Origin: Pseudorhodoplanes sp.
Lineage (GTDB): Bacteria > Pseudomonadota > Alphaproteobacteria > Rhizobiales > Xanthobacteraceae
Length of the DNA: 64,000 nucleotides
Direction of reading: 5' to 3'
Assembly (NCBI GenBank): GCA_032027085.1
Contig: JAVSMS010000001.1
Span: forward strand, 4,751,730 to 4,815,729
How positions within the stretch are numbered: the stretch's first letter is position 1; each line of letters opens with the position of its first letter. The position numbers and the translations under genes are program-made. Below the pieces are notes generated by a model, which was not told the DNA's origin, searched no databases, and worked only from the letters and a program-made list of their open reading frames with translations. This document shows positions 53,669-61,449 of the stretch, piece by piece.

Positions 53669-54851
53669 TCAGATCATCCCCCGCTCTCTCCATTTGCCCC
53701 AGATCGCCTTCATCTTGGTGTCGAGTTTCTTCAAGGCATCTTCGGGCGTCTCCGCGCCGGTTGCCGCCTCGGCGAAAGCAGTATTGAGCAGCCATGTCTG
53801 GTACGTGTCGGAAATGGGCGCGGTGGAGTAGCCGGGATAGCCAATGTTGGTCGCCCAATCGAGCACGTCCTCAAGCACCGCATACTTGTCCGGCGGCACC
53901 GCCTTCTTGTCGTTGGAGATGAGCTGCTTGAGGTCCGGCACGGTCTGCGGGAAGCACGGGAAATTGTAGAACTCGCTGGCCGTGAAGGCTTCCTTGAAGT
54001 TGCCAATGTAATCGACCAGGAATTTCTGTGCGCCCGGGATATTCTCCGAGAATTTCCAGATCACATAGCAATCCATCACGTGCTCGAGGCCCATGCGGCG
54101 CACCGGACCCTTGGCGGCCTTCGCAACGGCGATCTTCTCGTGAATCGACATCTTCTGGTTCTCGCCGGTGCGCGTCACCGAAATGGCGTTGAGCACAAGC
54201 GAGGAACGGCCGGCGAGCATCTGCCGGTTGTTGGAGGAAGCATCCCAGGCGAGCACCTCGGCCGTCATGCAGTCCTCAAACAATCCCTTGACAAAGCGCA
54301 GCGCCTCCAGCGTGTTCTTGGAATTGATGGTGAGGTTTCCGGCCTCATCCTGCTCATGCGCGCCGAACGAATACATGATGGCCCGCATGGCCACGCCGGT
54401 ATCGATCTCGGCGGAAAGACCGATGCCCACCGGAATGCGAGTCTTCTCCTTGATCTTCTTGCCGCCGACACGGATGTCCTCCCAGGTGTCCGGCTTCATG
54501 CCGATGTCACCCCAGAGATCGGTGCGGTAGTTCACCGGGTCCGGCACATAGCTGTCGGAGAAGGCGAAATATCTCTTGGTCTTCGGGTTATAAGTGCTCT
54601 TGATCCCGAGATCGATCGCCTTGCCGTTCATCTTTTCGCACTCGGTGTAGACCTCGTTCATGGGCACGACCTGATCCTCGAATACCGAAGGCGGCATGAG
54701 GAACATGAACAGGTCGTGGCCCTTCTGCGCCGACACCTCCGCTGCGGCGCGCGACTCCAGAAGCGCGAGATTGATGTTGTCGACGATCACCTCGGTGTCG
54801 TTCTTCTTGCCCCATTCCTTGGTGTAGGTGTTGTTGAACCACCGGTCATAG
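53669..54851 (-). pseudogene. sugar-type ABC binding protein, main part (gene split by an insertion element)
   Basis: This is the C-terminal ~394 codons of an extracellular binding protein for a sugar-like solute, resuming with DRWFNNTYTKEWGKKNDTEV right after the element. It continues NINLALLESRAAAEVSAQKG and QTWLLNTAFAEAATGAETPE and ends WGKWRERGMI. It has lost its start and export signal, which lie beyond the element at 56087-56251. Without the element, the reading HFVPGYDRWF is restored exactly. The gene headed the MalK/F/G operon, so the insertion removes the receptor and may be polar on the rest. Confidence 0.93.
54848..54851. repeat. target-site duplication (left), ATAG
   Basis: ATAG directly precedes the element's TGAGCTGC end and is repeated at 56087-56090 after its other end. 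Confidence 0.85.
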
Positions 54852-54873
54852 TGAGCTGCACCCCGTCTTTGGA

Positions 54874-55743
54874 TCACGCGGCTGGGGAATTTCCAGCCTG
54901 TTCGACCAGTGGCGGGCCGTGCGCCGCTGATCGATTCAGCACGTCGATCGGCGGTCGGTTGCCGATCGCGCTGTGTGGTCGCTCCTCGTTGTAGTGTCTA
55001 CGCCAAGCCTCGCATTTTCGCTGCGCATCGTCGAGGCTCATGAACCAGTGTGCGTTCAGACACTCGCTCCGGAACTTGCCGTTGAACGACTCGATGAATG
55101 CGTTGTCGGTGGGCTTGCCTGGCCGGGAGAAGTCGAGCGTGACGTCACGCTGGTAGGCCCAGAGATCGAGATCGCGCGAGACGAACTCGCTGCCCTGGTC
55201 GACCCGGATGGCCTTTGGATAGCCAAGCTGGCGGCCGACACGTTCAAGCACCTCGACAACATCGGCACCGCGAAAGTTGAAGCGCACTTCCGTCGCCGGC
55301 GAAAACCGGGAGAACGTGTCCACGATGGTGAGCACGCGCAACTTGCGGCCGGTGGCGAGTTGATCGTGCACGAAGTCCATCGCCCAGATCTCGTTCGAGC
55401 GGGTCGCTGGCTGACGGTCGTCTCGCAGCCTGGCCTTGACCCGGCGCCTGGGCGTTTTGTTGCGCAATTGCAGGCCCATCTCGCGATACAGCCGATAGAC
55501 GCGCTTGGCGTTCACCGGCCAGCCCTCACGCCGCAGCAGCACATGAATCCGCCGGTAGCCGTAGCGCACCCGTGTTGCGGCGATCTCCTTCATCCGGTGG
55601 CAAAGGGGCGCCTGCCCAGCGCGGCGGCTCTTGTAGTGGTAGGTCGAGGGCTCCGTCACCAGGACTGAACAGGCGCGACGGATCGAGACCTTCCAGGTCG
55701 ATCGCGCATGATCGACCAACTGCCGACGCCGGGCAGGCTTCAT
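54874..55743 (-). CDS. IS transposase OrfB (DDE integrase)
   Basis: A 289-residue integrase-type transposase with rve fold. IWAMDFVHDQLATGRKLRVL has the first Asp, AIRVDQGSEFVSRDLD the second, and NAFIESFNGKFRSECL the Glu of the DDE triad; HYNEERPHSAIGNRPP is typical of the IS3 family. Its ATG overlaps the OrfA stop (ATGA). In IS3 elements OrfAB is usually made by frameshifting; here the overlap also permits reinitiation. Confidence 0.95.
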   Translation of the reverse strand: MKPARRRQLVDHARSTWKVSIRRACSVLVTEPSTYHYKSRRAGQAPLCHRMKEIAATRVRYGYRRIHVLLRREGWPVNAKRVYRLYREMGLQLRNKTPRRRVKARLRDDRQPATRSNEIWAMDFVHDQLATGRKLRVLTIVDTFSRFSPATEVRFNFRGADVVEVLERVGRQLGYPKAIRVDQGSEFVSRDLDLWAYQRDVTLDFSRPGKPTDNAFIESFNGKFRSECLNAHWFMSLDDAQRKCEAWRRHYNEERPHSAIGNRPPIDVLNRSAAHGPPLVEQAGNSPAA

Positions 55744-56006
55744 AGTTTGCGGCGAAGAACATCCTGCAGCATGGCGCGATCAAGCGACAGGTCGGCGACC
55801 AGCTTCTTGAGCTTGCCGTTCTCATCCTCGAGCTGACGCAGGCGCTTCATCTCCGAGGGCATCAGACCGGCATACTTCTTACGCCAGTTGTAGAACGTGG
55901 CTTCGGAGATCCCTGCCTTCCGGCAGACTTCGCCGATCGCGGTGCCGTCCTCCGCCTGCTTCAGCACGAAGGCAATCTGCGCCTCCGAAAACTTCGATCT
56001 CTTCAT
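55740..56006 (-). CDS. IS transposase OrfA (HTH subunit)
   Basis: An 88-residue HTH protein: MKRSKFSEAQIAFVLKQAED, VCRKAGISEATFYNWRKKYA and a leucine-zipper segment (MKRLRQLEDENGKLKKLVAD). It binds the element's ends. It ends RRKL then TGA, overlapping OrfB by four bases. Confidence 0.94.
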   Translation of the reverse strand: MKRSKFSEAQIAFVLKQAEDGTAIGEVCRKAGISEATFYNWRKKYAGLMPSEMKRLRQLEDENGKLKKLVADLSLDRAMLQDVLRRKL

Positions 56007-56086
56007 GGTTCGCTCCGTCCTCCGGCCGTTGCCGCAAAACTGGAATTTTCCAGCTTAGCGCAGTCCAGAAAACCGGAGGCAGGTCA

Positions 56087-56251
56087 ATAGCCGGGGACGA
56101 AGTGGCTCCATTGCAGAATCTTCAGTGTCTTGGCGGCCCTTGCTGGTGTGACATGGAAGAACGGGCCGATACTTGCAGCGACGCCTGCGGCAGTCGCCGT
56201 CTTGATCGCATCGCGGCGCGACAGCCTGCGATGAGGCTTCTGGCTTTCCAT
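56087..56251 (-). pseudogene. 5' fragment of the split ABC binding-protein gene (Tat signal)
   Basis: The first 55 codons of the binding protein, from ATG 56251 behind GGAGGACATCC. RRLSRRDAIKTATAAGVAAS is a twin-arginine signal, unusual for a sugar binding protein but known in this group. Mature protein starts AKTLKILQWSHFVPGY, where the insertion element interrupts it. It continues at 54851. Confidence 0.9.
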
Positions 56252-56479
56252 GGATGTCCTCCGTATCGGTACGTGAGCGGACATGCCGCTCGAGACCCTC
56301 TTCTGCGGGTCATTTCCATTCCGGCGCGTCCTTTCAACGGACGGGCCTTCGGGCAGTGCAACCGATAATTCCGGACTGCTCAAAAGTACGTGTTGAGGAT
56401 GCTCCTTTCGCCGGTTGCTGACAAGCGACAGCCGACCGCACCCATGTATGGTGCAGCGCCGGAAAGGCATGTCATTCGC

Positions 56480-56662
56480 TCATTTGTGATTGTGCGGGTG
56501 CGCGTGATTATGCAGAGCGCGCCACTTCGGGCCCGGCCCGCGCATGTAGTGCCGTTCGGGCCGATAGGGATCGAAAATTGTGCGGCGCAGTTCGGACCAG
56601 AATGTGCGGATCGCGTCCACCCGGATGGAACGTCGTGGCCGCATGAGCATCACGCTCGGCAT
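56480..56662 (-). CDS. small basic protein
   Basis: A 60-residue protein, MPSVMLMRPRRSIRVDAIRT, Arg/His-rich, ending in a His-rich tail (HNHAHPHNHK) that could bind nickel, zinc or other metals. GGGAGGGTCGCC precedes its ATG. It begins 16 nt after the DUF6894 gene. Family not recognised. Confidence 0.5.
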   Translation of the reverse strand: MPSVMLMRPRRSIRVDAIRTFWSELRRTIFDPYRPERHYMRGPGPKWRALHNHAHPHNHK

Positions 56663-56677
56663 GGCGACCCTCCCTTT

Positions 56678-56914
56678 TCAATGCGGCTTGCCCAGCATCG
56701 ACGAGAAGGGAACCGCGAAAATCTCGCAGCCCTGCGTATCGCTGACAATCAAAATCCAGTCGCGCCAATCCTCGAGGTTGGGACTGCCGATCAGCGATTG
56801 CATGATTTGCACGGCGTAGTCGCGCGCCTCGATCAGATCATTGACGGATGTTCCCGCACGATCCACCACCTGCGTCTCGCCACGGCTGGCGCAATGGAAA
56901 TAAAGCTGCCTCAT
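56678..56914 (-). CDS. DUF6894-type small protein
   Basis: A 78-residue protein: MRQLYFHCASRGETQVVDRA, ARDYAVQIMQSLIGSPNLED and WRDWILIVSDTQGCEIFAVP. Short proteins of this pattern (DUF6894) are abundant in rhizobia, function unknown. A strong AGGAGG lies before ATG 56914. Confidence 0.72.
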   Translation of the reverse strand: MRQLYFHCASRGETQVVDRAGTSVNDLIEARDYAVQIMQSLIGSPNLEDWRDWILIVSDTQGCEIFAVPFSSMLGKPH

Positions 56915-57069
56915 CTTCAGCCTCCTTCAATTGCGAAAAGATTCCGCTTAGTTACGGATACCGTGGCTGAGGTTTCAGAAAAATTCGGATAATGCCCCTA
57001 AGGGGGGTTACGGAGGGGTTGGCCAATATCCGATCAAATTGTGCGCAGTCGCTTACTCGCACGCCAGCG

Positions 57070-57519
57070 CTAGCCGTCCGCCTTGGGGCAACGGCGGCCT
57101 GAATCATTGCGTTCGCCATTCGGGCCGCAGCTCACATCGCCATCCGGATCGCGCTGAATGAACAGCCACAGCCGCCCGCCGGCGCCGGATTGCACGCGGA
57201 TGCGCAGCGAGCGGCCGGGATCGGAATAGTCGCCGAACCAGCCTATTTCGAGATCGACCTTGCCGAGCTGCCGCGCTTCTTCGATGCGGTTGCGAAACGC
57301 CTTGCCGCCAAAACTGCCGATCTTGAAAAAATCCTGCCCGACCGGGCCGCGTCCCGTATAGCCCGACTGCGCGAGCTCGGTGCGGTTACAGAGCAGAACG
57401 GTGCCGAAGCGGTCGATGGCGATGACGCCGAAGGGAAGCGCGTCGATTTGGTCGCCCGTCAATCCGCTCATCGCGGCGGCGAGATCGGCCCTGTCGAAAT
57501 CGACATCGTTAGCCGTCAT
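57070..57519 (-). CDS. PYP-like PAS-domain protein lacking the chromophore Cys
   Basis: A 149-residue protein. LPFGVIAIDRFGTVLLCNRT, GRGPVGQDFFKIGSFGGKAF and GGRLWLFIQRD align with photoactive yellow protein (LxFGAIQLD, IGKNFFK, YWVFVKR). The cysteine that binds p-coumarate in PYP (after the FFK motif) is absent: the sequence there is IGSFGG. It is thus unlikely to be a p-coumarate photoreceptor and may sense another ligand or redox state. GTG 57561 is an alternative start. No output domain is fused. Confidence 0.78.
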   Translation of the reverse strand: MTANDVDFDRADLAAAMSGLTGDQIDALPFGVIAIDRFGTVLLCNRTELAQSGYTGRGPVGQDFFKIGSFGGKAFRNRIEEARQLGKVDLEIGWFGDYSDPGRSLRIRVQSGAGGRLWLFIQRDPDGDVSCGPNGERNDSGRRCPKADG

Positions 57520-57805
57520 CGCGCCCCACAGCGGCCGAGGCCGGTTGAAGTTCGCCGGCACGGATCAGTTCAAATAAGGCACCAGAACGGGATGGCAGCG
57601 GTGGCGAGGTCACGTTTCGGAAAAATCTTTGCGGATGCGGGCGGCTTGGATCAGGTGGTTTGGGCGTGTGTGGAAAACGGCGAATCTAACAATGCAAGCA
57701 AGAGTTACACACGCGTTCGCGCCTGTCTGCCATCTTTTCACGCAGATGTGCATTGCACCCATCCTGCAACCACGGGATGAGAGGACCTTTCTCGGTATTA
57801 ATAAC

Positions 57806-58324
57806 ATGCATCAAGGCGATTTTCCGGGCCCGACGCGTGGCGGCGCGATGGCAGCGACACGCGACGCAAAGCTGCAGGATCTGGATCGTCATATCCGCTC
57901 GTCCGCCCTCAAACGTCTTTATCAACGCTGGCGCGCGTCGCTGCTCGATCAGCCGCATCTGCCGTCGGTCGAGACATTCTCATTTGATGGCGAGGGTCTC
58001 GCCGATCATGTGTTCGTCGCGGCGGTGGAGGACACGTGCTTTCGCCTGGTGTCGGTCGGCAAGGCGCTGATCGCGCGCCACGGTCAGCCGCTGGTCGGCA
58101 CCACTGTCCTCGATGACGCGATCGAGATGTTCGGTTCGCTGCGCAGCAGCTATGGCATCTGCGTGGAAAAGGAAGCGCCGGTCTACGAATATGCGCGCGC
58201 CCCGTTGCGCGACGAACGGCCGGCGCTGTTCGAGCGTCTCATTCTGCCGTTGTTCGACGGCGGCAGCCGGGTGACACATCTCGCCGGCGTGGTTTTGTTC
58301 AGCGACGTCGATCCGACGCACTGA
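57806..58324 (+). CDS. PAS-domain protein (PAS_5 type)
   Basis: A 172-residue protein. HIRSSALKRLYQRWRASLLD and LPSVETFSFDGEGLADHVFV followed by CFRLVSVGKALIARHGQPLV resemble the PAS_5 family common in alphaproteobacteria, where Y-W-x-S-x-R and the ligand-binding sheet recur. It is probably a sensor without an output domain. ATG 57806 is provisional; ATG 57848 is equally possible. It is divergent from the PYP-like gene. Confidence 0.7.
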   Translation: MHQGDFPGPTRGGAMAATRDAKLQDLDRHIRSSALKRLYQRWRASLLDQPHLPSVETFSFDGEGLADHVFVAAVEDTCFRLVSVGKALIARHGQPLVGTTVLDDAIEMFGSLRSSYGICVEKEAPVYEYARAPLRDERPALFERLILPLFDGGSRVTHLAGVVLFSDVDPTH

Positions 58325-58391
58325 CGCTGTCACCCTGCTGCCTTGATTGTGCCATTTGCTGGACCGCTTTTTTTCGTTGCAGGAGGCTGCC

Positions 58392-59282
58392 ATGGGCGTG
58401 CTTGACGTCATTCTCGGCCGCGATGAAAACGGCAATGTCTCGAAGATCAACCTGGCGCTGATCGCGTTGATGCTTTGGAAGATGTACCAGAGCACGCAAG
58501 GGCGCGGCGCGCCCGAGCCGATGCCCGCGCCCTCGGGACGACGGGCCGACAGTCCCGCTCCCTCGCAGCAAGAGACGCAGCAGCCCACGCCAAATCCGGC
58601 GCCGTCTTCGCGCGACGCCACTGACGGCGGCTTCCGCGATCTGACCGAAGCCATGAACCGCATGCCCGATTACCGGCGCGATCCAGGTGCCGGCGGCGGA
58701 CTTGGCGGCGGACTCGGCGACATCCTCGGCGACATTCTGGGCGGCGGGCGCGGCCGCGGCGGTCAGTCGCAACCGGGCGGGCCGGGCCGCGGCGGACTGG
58801 ACGACATTCTCGGCGACATCCTTGGCGGCGGACGGCCATCCGGGCGCGGCGGCCAGCCGGGCGGCGGGCTTGGCGATATCCTCGGCGACATTCTCGGCGG
58901 TGGACGGCCGGGTGGCATGCGCGTGATGGGCGCGGGCGGTCCGCAAGGCGATCCTTTCTCCGATCTGTTGCACGGAGCCGGAGGTGGAGCGCTCGCTGGT
59001 CTGCTCGGTGCGGGGCTCGGCGGATTGCTGCAGCAATTCGATCAATCCGGACATGGCGAGCAGGCGCGTTCCTGGGTCGACCGGAGCGACAACAAGCCGA
59101 TCTCGCCATCCGAGATCGAGGAAACGTTCGGCGCCGACACCATCAACACGCTGGTGCGGCAGCTCGGCGTGCCGCGCGAGGAATTGCTGTCGGGACTGGC
59201 GCAGGTGCTGCCGCAGGCGGTTGACCAAATGACGCCGGACGGACGCATGCCGACGCAGGAGGAGATGGCGCGCTGGAGGTGA
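58392..59282 (+). CDS. YidB/DUF937-like protein with Gly-Leu-Gly-Asp repeats
   Basis: A 296-residue protein from ATG 58392 behind AGGAGG. A conserved start MGVLDVILGRDENGNVSKIN is followed by a Pro/Ser/Gln linker, then three copies of (G)LGDILGDILGGGR-type repeats (LGDILGDILGGGRGRGG, LDDILGDILGGGRPSG, LGDILGDILGGGRPGG). The C-terminal YidB-type domain is DNKPISPSEIEETFGADTIN with LGVPREELLSGLAQVLPQAV. Function of YidB is unknown. The repeats could have expanded by slippage. Confidence 0.8.
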   Translation: MGVLDVILGRDENGNVSKINLALIALMLWKMYQSTQGRGAPEPMPAPSGRRADSPAPSQQETQQPTPNPAPSSRDATDGGFRDLTEAMNRMPDYRRDPGAGGGLGGGLGDILGDILGGGRGRGGQSQPGGPGRGGLDDILGDILGGGRPSGRGGQPGGGLGDILGDILGGGRPGGMRVMGAGGPQGDPFSDLLHGAGGGALAGLLGAGLGGLLQQFDQSGHGEQARSWVDRSDNKPISPSEIEETFGADTINTLVRQLGVPREELLSGLAQVLPQAVDQMTPDGRMPTQEEMARWR

Positions 59283-59348
59283 GTGAGGCCGGCGCGTAAT
59301 AATCGCAGCAACAACCGCGCGTCATTCAGAAAAGGCCAAGCGCCAGCG

Positions 59349-60410
59349 TTACGCGAGACCCATCAGCTTCAGCGCGTTGCCGCCGGCTACCATCTGCTGT
59401 TCGGCCGCGCTCAGGCCGCAGGAAGTCAGCGCCTCCTGCAGCCGCTGCGCGACCGATGACTCGGTGAAGATCGGCCAATCGGTGCCGGCGAGAACGTGAT
59501 CGGCGCCGAGAAGCTCCACGGCGCTGCGGATCAGCGCCGGCTGCAATCCCATGGTGTCGATATAGACATGGCGGCGGCTCAGCTGGGGCGCGTCGCGCCG
59601 CATCGAGCGACCGCGGCCTTGCACCAGCCCGGCTGCCAGCAGAATGCCGCCGATGGCAAGCGTGGTGACGACGACGCGCAAACCGGGCAGGTCGTCGAAG
59701 GTGCCGCTTTCAAACAGCGCGATCAGCGCCGCGGCATTGATCGTGCCGCGGTTGAAGGTGTTGCCCAGCCGGCCATAGGCCGCGAAGCGTTTGCGCAGTT
59801 GTGCGTCGGTGACCGGATGCACGAAAACAGGCACGCCCAAGGCGGCGGCAGCCGCGAGTGTCGGCCGTGCCTGCGGCGCATCGAGAAACAGATCGCGTTT
59901 TGCGCTTGCCACAAATACGCCGCGCAGGTTGAGTTCGCGCACGGCGCGGGTCAATTCGCGCGCACCGGCATCGCCACTATAGGCATCGACCGTCGCCAAT
60001 CCGTGTAGCTGTCCGGGATGGCGGCCGATGAGTTCGGCAAGCGCATCATTGATTCGGGAAGGCAGGTCGGCCGGCACGTCCTCATCGGCATTCTGCAGAA
60101 ATTCGAGCGGGGTGTTCACCACGCGCGCGGCAATGCCGGCTTTCTCAATCGACGACAGCAACGCCTGCGCATCCGACAGATCACGATTGACGCGTTCGAA
60201 ATAGGCTTTCAGCGCGGCCGGCGCGGCAGCTCCGGCGATCGACTTGAAGGCCGGCCCGACGAAATGATTGTGAAAGTCGACAATCTTCAGCGCCGCGCCG
60301 GTTGGCTCCGCGCCTGCGCTTGCCTGCGCGCGCGCGTGAGGCAAACCGGCCAGAGCCACGGCGCAAGCGCCGGCCAGGAATTTTCGCCGATCAGGACTTT
60401 TGGAATGCAT
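59349..60410 (-). CDS. Tat-exported amidohydrolase (amidohydrolase_2 family)
   Basis: A 353-residue TIM-barrel hydrolase or decarboxylase. A twin-arginine signal (SPDRRKFLAGACAVALAGLP) is followed by IVDFHNHFVGPAF with the metal-binding HxH-type site, VPVFVHPVTDAQL and LLGADHVLAGTDWPIF with the catalytic Asp. The family includes ACMSD and resorcylate decarboxylases; the substrate is not deducible. ATG 60410 is six nt from GGAG, better than ATG 60416. Confidence 0.83.
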   Translation of the reverse strand: MHSKSPDRRKFLAGACAVALAGLPHARAQASAGAEPTGAALKIVDFHNHFVGPAFKSIAGAAAPAALKAYFERVNRDLSDAQALLSSIEKAGIAARVVNTPLEFLQNADEDVPADLPSRINDALAELIGRHPGQLHGLATVDAYSGDAGARELTRAVRELNLRGVFVASAKRDLFLDAPQARPTLAAAAALGVPVFVHPVTDAQLRKRFAAYGRLGNTFNRGTINAAALIALFESGTFDDLPGLRVVVTTLAIGGILLAAGLVQGRGRSMRRDAPQLSRRHVYIDTMGLQPALIRSAVELLGADHVLAGTDWPIFTESSVAQRLQEALTSCGLSAAEQQMVAGGNALKLMGLA

Positions 60411-60502
60411 GGCCATCTCCGCGTCAGCAGGGCACGGCGCATTTCTGGCAGAAGCATAGCTGGTGAGGAGATCAGATGACAGCCAACGCAGCGGCCGAAA
60501 TG

Positions 60503-60817
60503 TCAGGGCTCACGCGTTTTCGGCGGCCATTTGCGCTCAAGCCAGTGCAGCAGGCGCGCGAGCGGCGGGCGCAAAGGCGGCCAGTCGACCGCGATCAGCA
60601 GCAGCCCAAGCGGCAGCATCCACAGTCCGAGGACCGGCAGAAAGCTGAATATGCCGCCGAGCACAAGGAAGACGGCAACCGGGTAGCGCACCATCCAGAC
60701 GTTCGGCCGGCGCAGCCAGCGCGAGGAGCGCATACAGAATCCCGGCAGCCGCTCCTCGAAGCGGTGCAGCAGCGCATGGAAATCGTACCTGGGATCGGGC
60801 CGGCTCTCGACGCTCAC
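60503..60817 (-). CDS. small two-helix membrane protein
   Basis: A 104-residue protein with FHALLHRFEERLPGFCMRSS before two helices (YPVAVFLVLGGIFSFLPVLG and LWMLPLGLLLIAVDWPPLRP). It overlaps the stop of the PHA-system gene by four bases, so they form an operon. Family name not recalled; the pattern appears typical of alphaproteobacteria. Confidence 0.7.
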   Translation of the reverse strand: MSVESRPDPRYDFHALLHRFEERLPGFCMRSSRWLRRPNVWMVRYPVAVFLVLGGIFSFLPVLGLWMLPLGLLLIAVDWPPLRPPLARLLHWLERKWPPKTREP

Positions 60818-61125
60818 GTCTTCTTCTCCAGCAGCAATTGCCCGCGCGCCTTGATCGCGGCCTGCGTGACCTCCGCAAATTTTTGCAGCAGCCAGGGCAG
60901 CGTCACTTCGAGGCGAATCTGATCCTCGGCCACATCCACGGTTCCGGACGCCGCCTGCCCCAGCGCGCGCACGCGGAAATTCATCCGATCGCCGTCCCAG
61001 CGTTCCTCATCCACCGCAATCGCCGGAAACGACGCCGCCGCGCGCGAAAGGCCCGGCCGCAAACGGCGCAAGGCTTCCTCCTTGCCGAGGGAGTGCGGAA
61101 TCGACACGACCAGAGGCTTCGACAT
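60814..61125 (-). CDS. polyhydroxyalkanoic acid system protein (PHA_gran_rgn)
   Basis: A 103-residue protein: MSKPLVVSIPHSLGKEEALR, RMNFRVRALGQAASGTVDVA and IRLEVTLPWLLQKFAEVTQA fit the PHA-granule-region family found near polyhydroxyalkanoate genes. No other PHA gene is in the window. It starts at ATG 61125 after AGGATACAGAAC and is co-translated with the membrane protein gene downstream. Confidence 0.82.
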   Translation of the reverse strand: MSKPLVVSIPHSLGKEEALRRLRPGLSRAAASFPAIAVDEERWDGDRMNFRVRALGQAASGTVDVAEDQIRLEVTLPWLLQKFAEVTQAAIKARGQLLLEKKT

Positions 61126-61449
61126 TGTTCTGTATCCTGCGACCTGTTCGGGGCGAGACCGAGGCCCCGGCAGGGCTGCATGTAGGTATTTCCGGCGGCC
61201 AATGCAGGGGTTCATTCCGGGTTCGCCGCTGCCCCGGAAAAACGCAAACCGATGATGTCGATAATTACGGGGTGAATCGCGGGCCCGGCGCGAAAATATG
61301 AGCCAATTGCGGGACCGCGGCTGTGCACAGCCTGTTGAAAAAGCGCCCAAGACACCGCCGCCGCGATATGTGAAGAACGAAGGCCGCCCTGTGAGTTCCC
61401 GCCTGGGATTCAGGTGGACAATCCCGCCTCGGCCTTGCCGCAATCCGCA

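Larger units (their letters stand above)
54852..56086 (-). mobile_element. IS3-family insertion sequence, IS407-like, 1,235 bp
   Basis: The element has ends TGAGCTGCACCCC... (left) and, read inward from the right, TGACCTGCCTCCGG..., an imperfect inverted repeat sharing TGA-CTGC. It generated a four-bp ATAG duplication, typical of the IS407 group. It carries two overlapping transposase frames, both intact. Complete ends, an exact duplication and an undamaged interrupted gene all point to a recent insertion. Confidence 0.93.

Noticed and set aside
52619-54994. A 791-codon open frame on the plus strand
   Set aside because: It is antisense to the MalK-type ATPase and the binding protein, both of which have clear motifs on the minus strand; it even crosses the insertion-element boundary.
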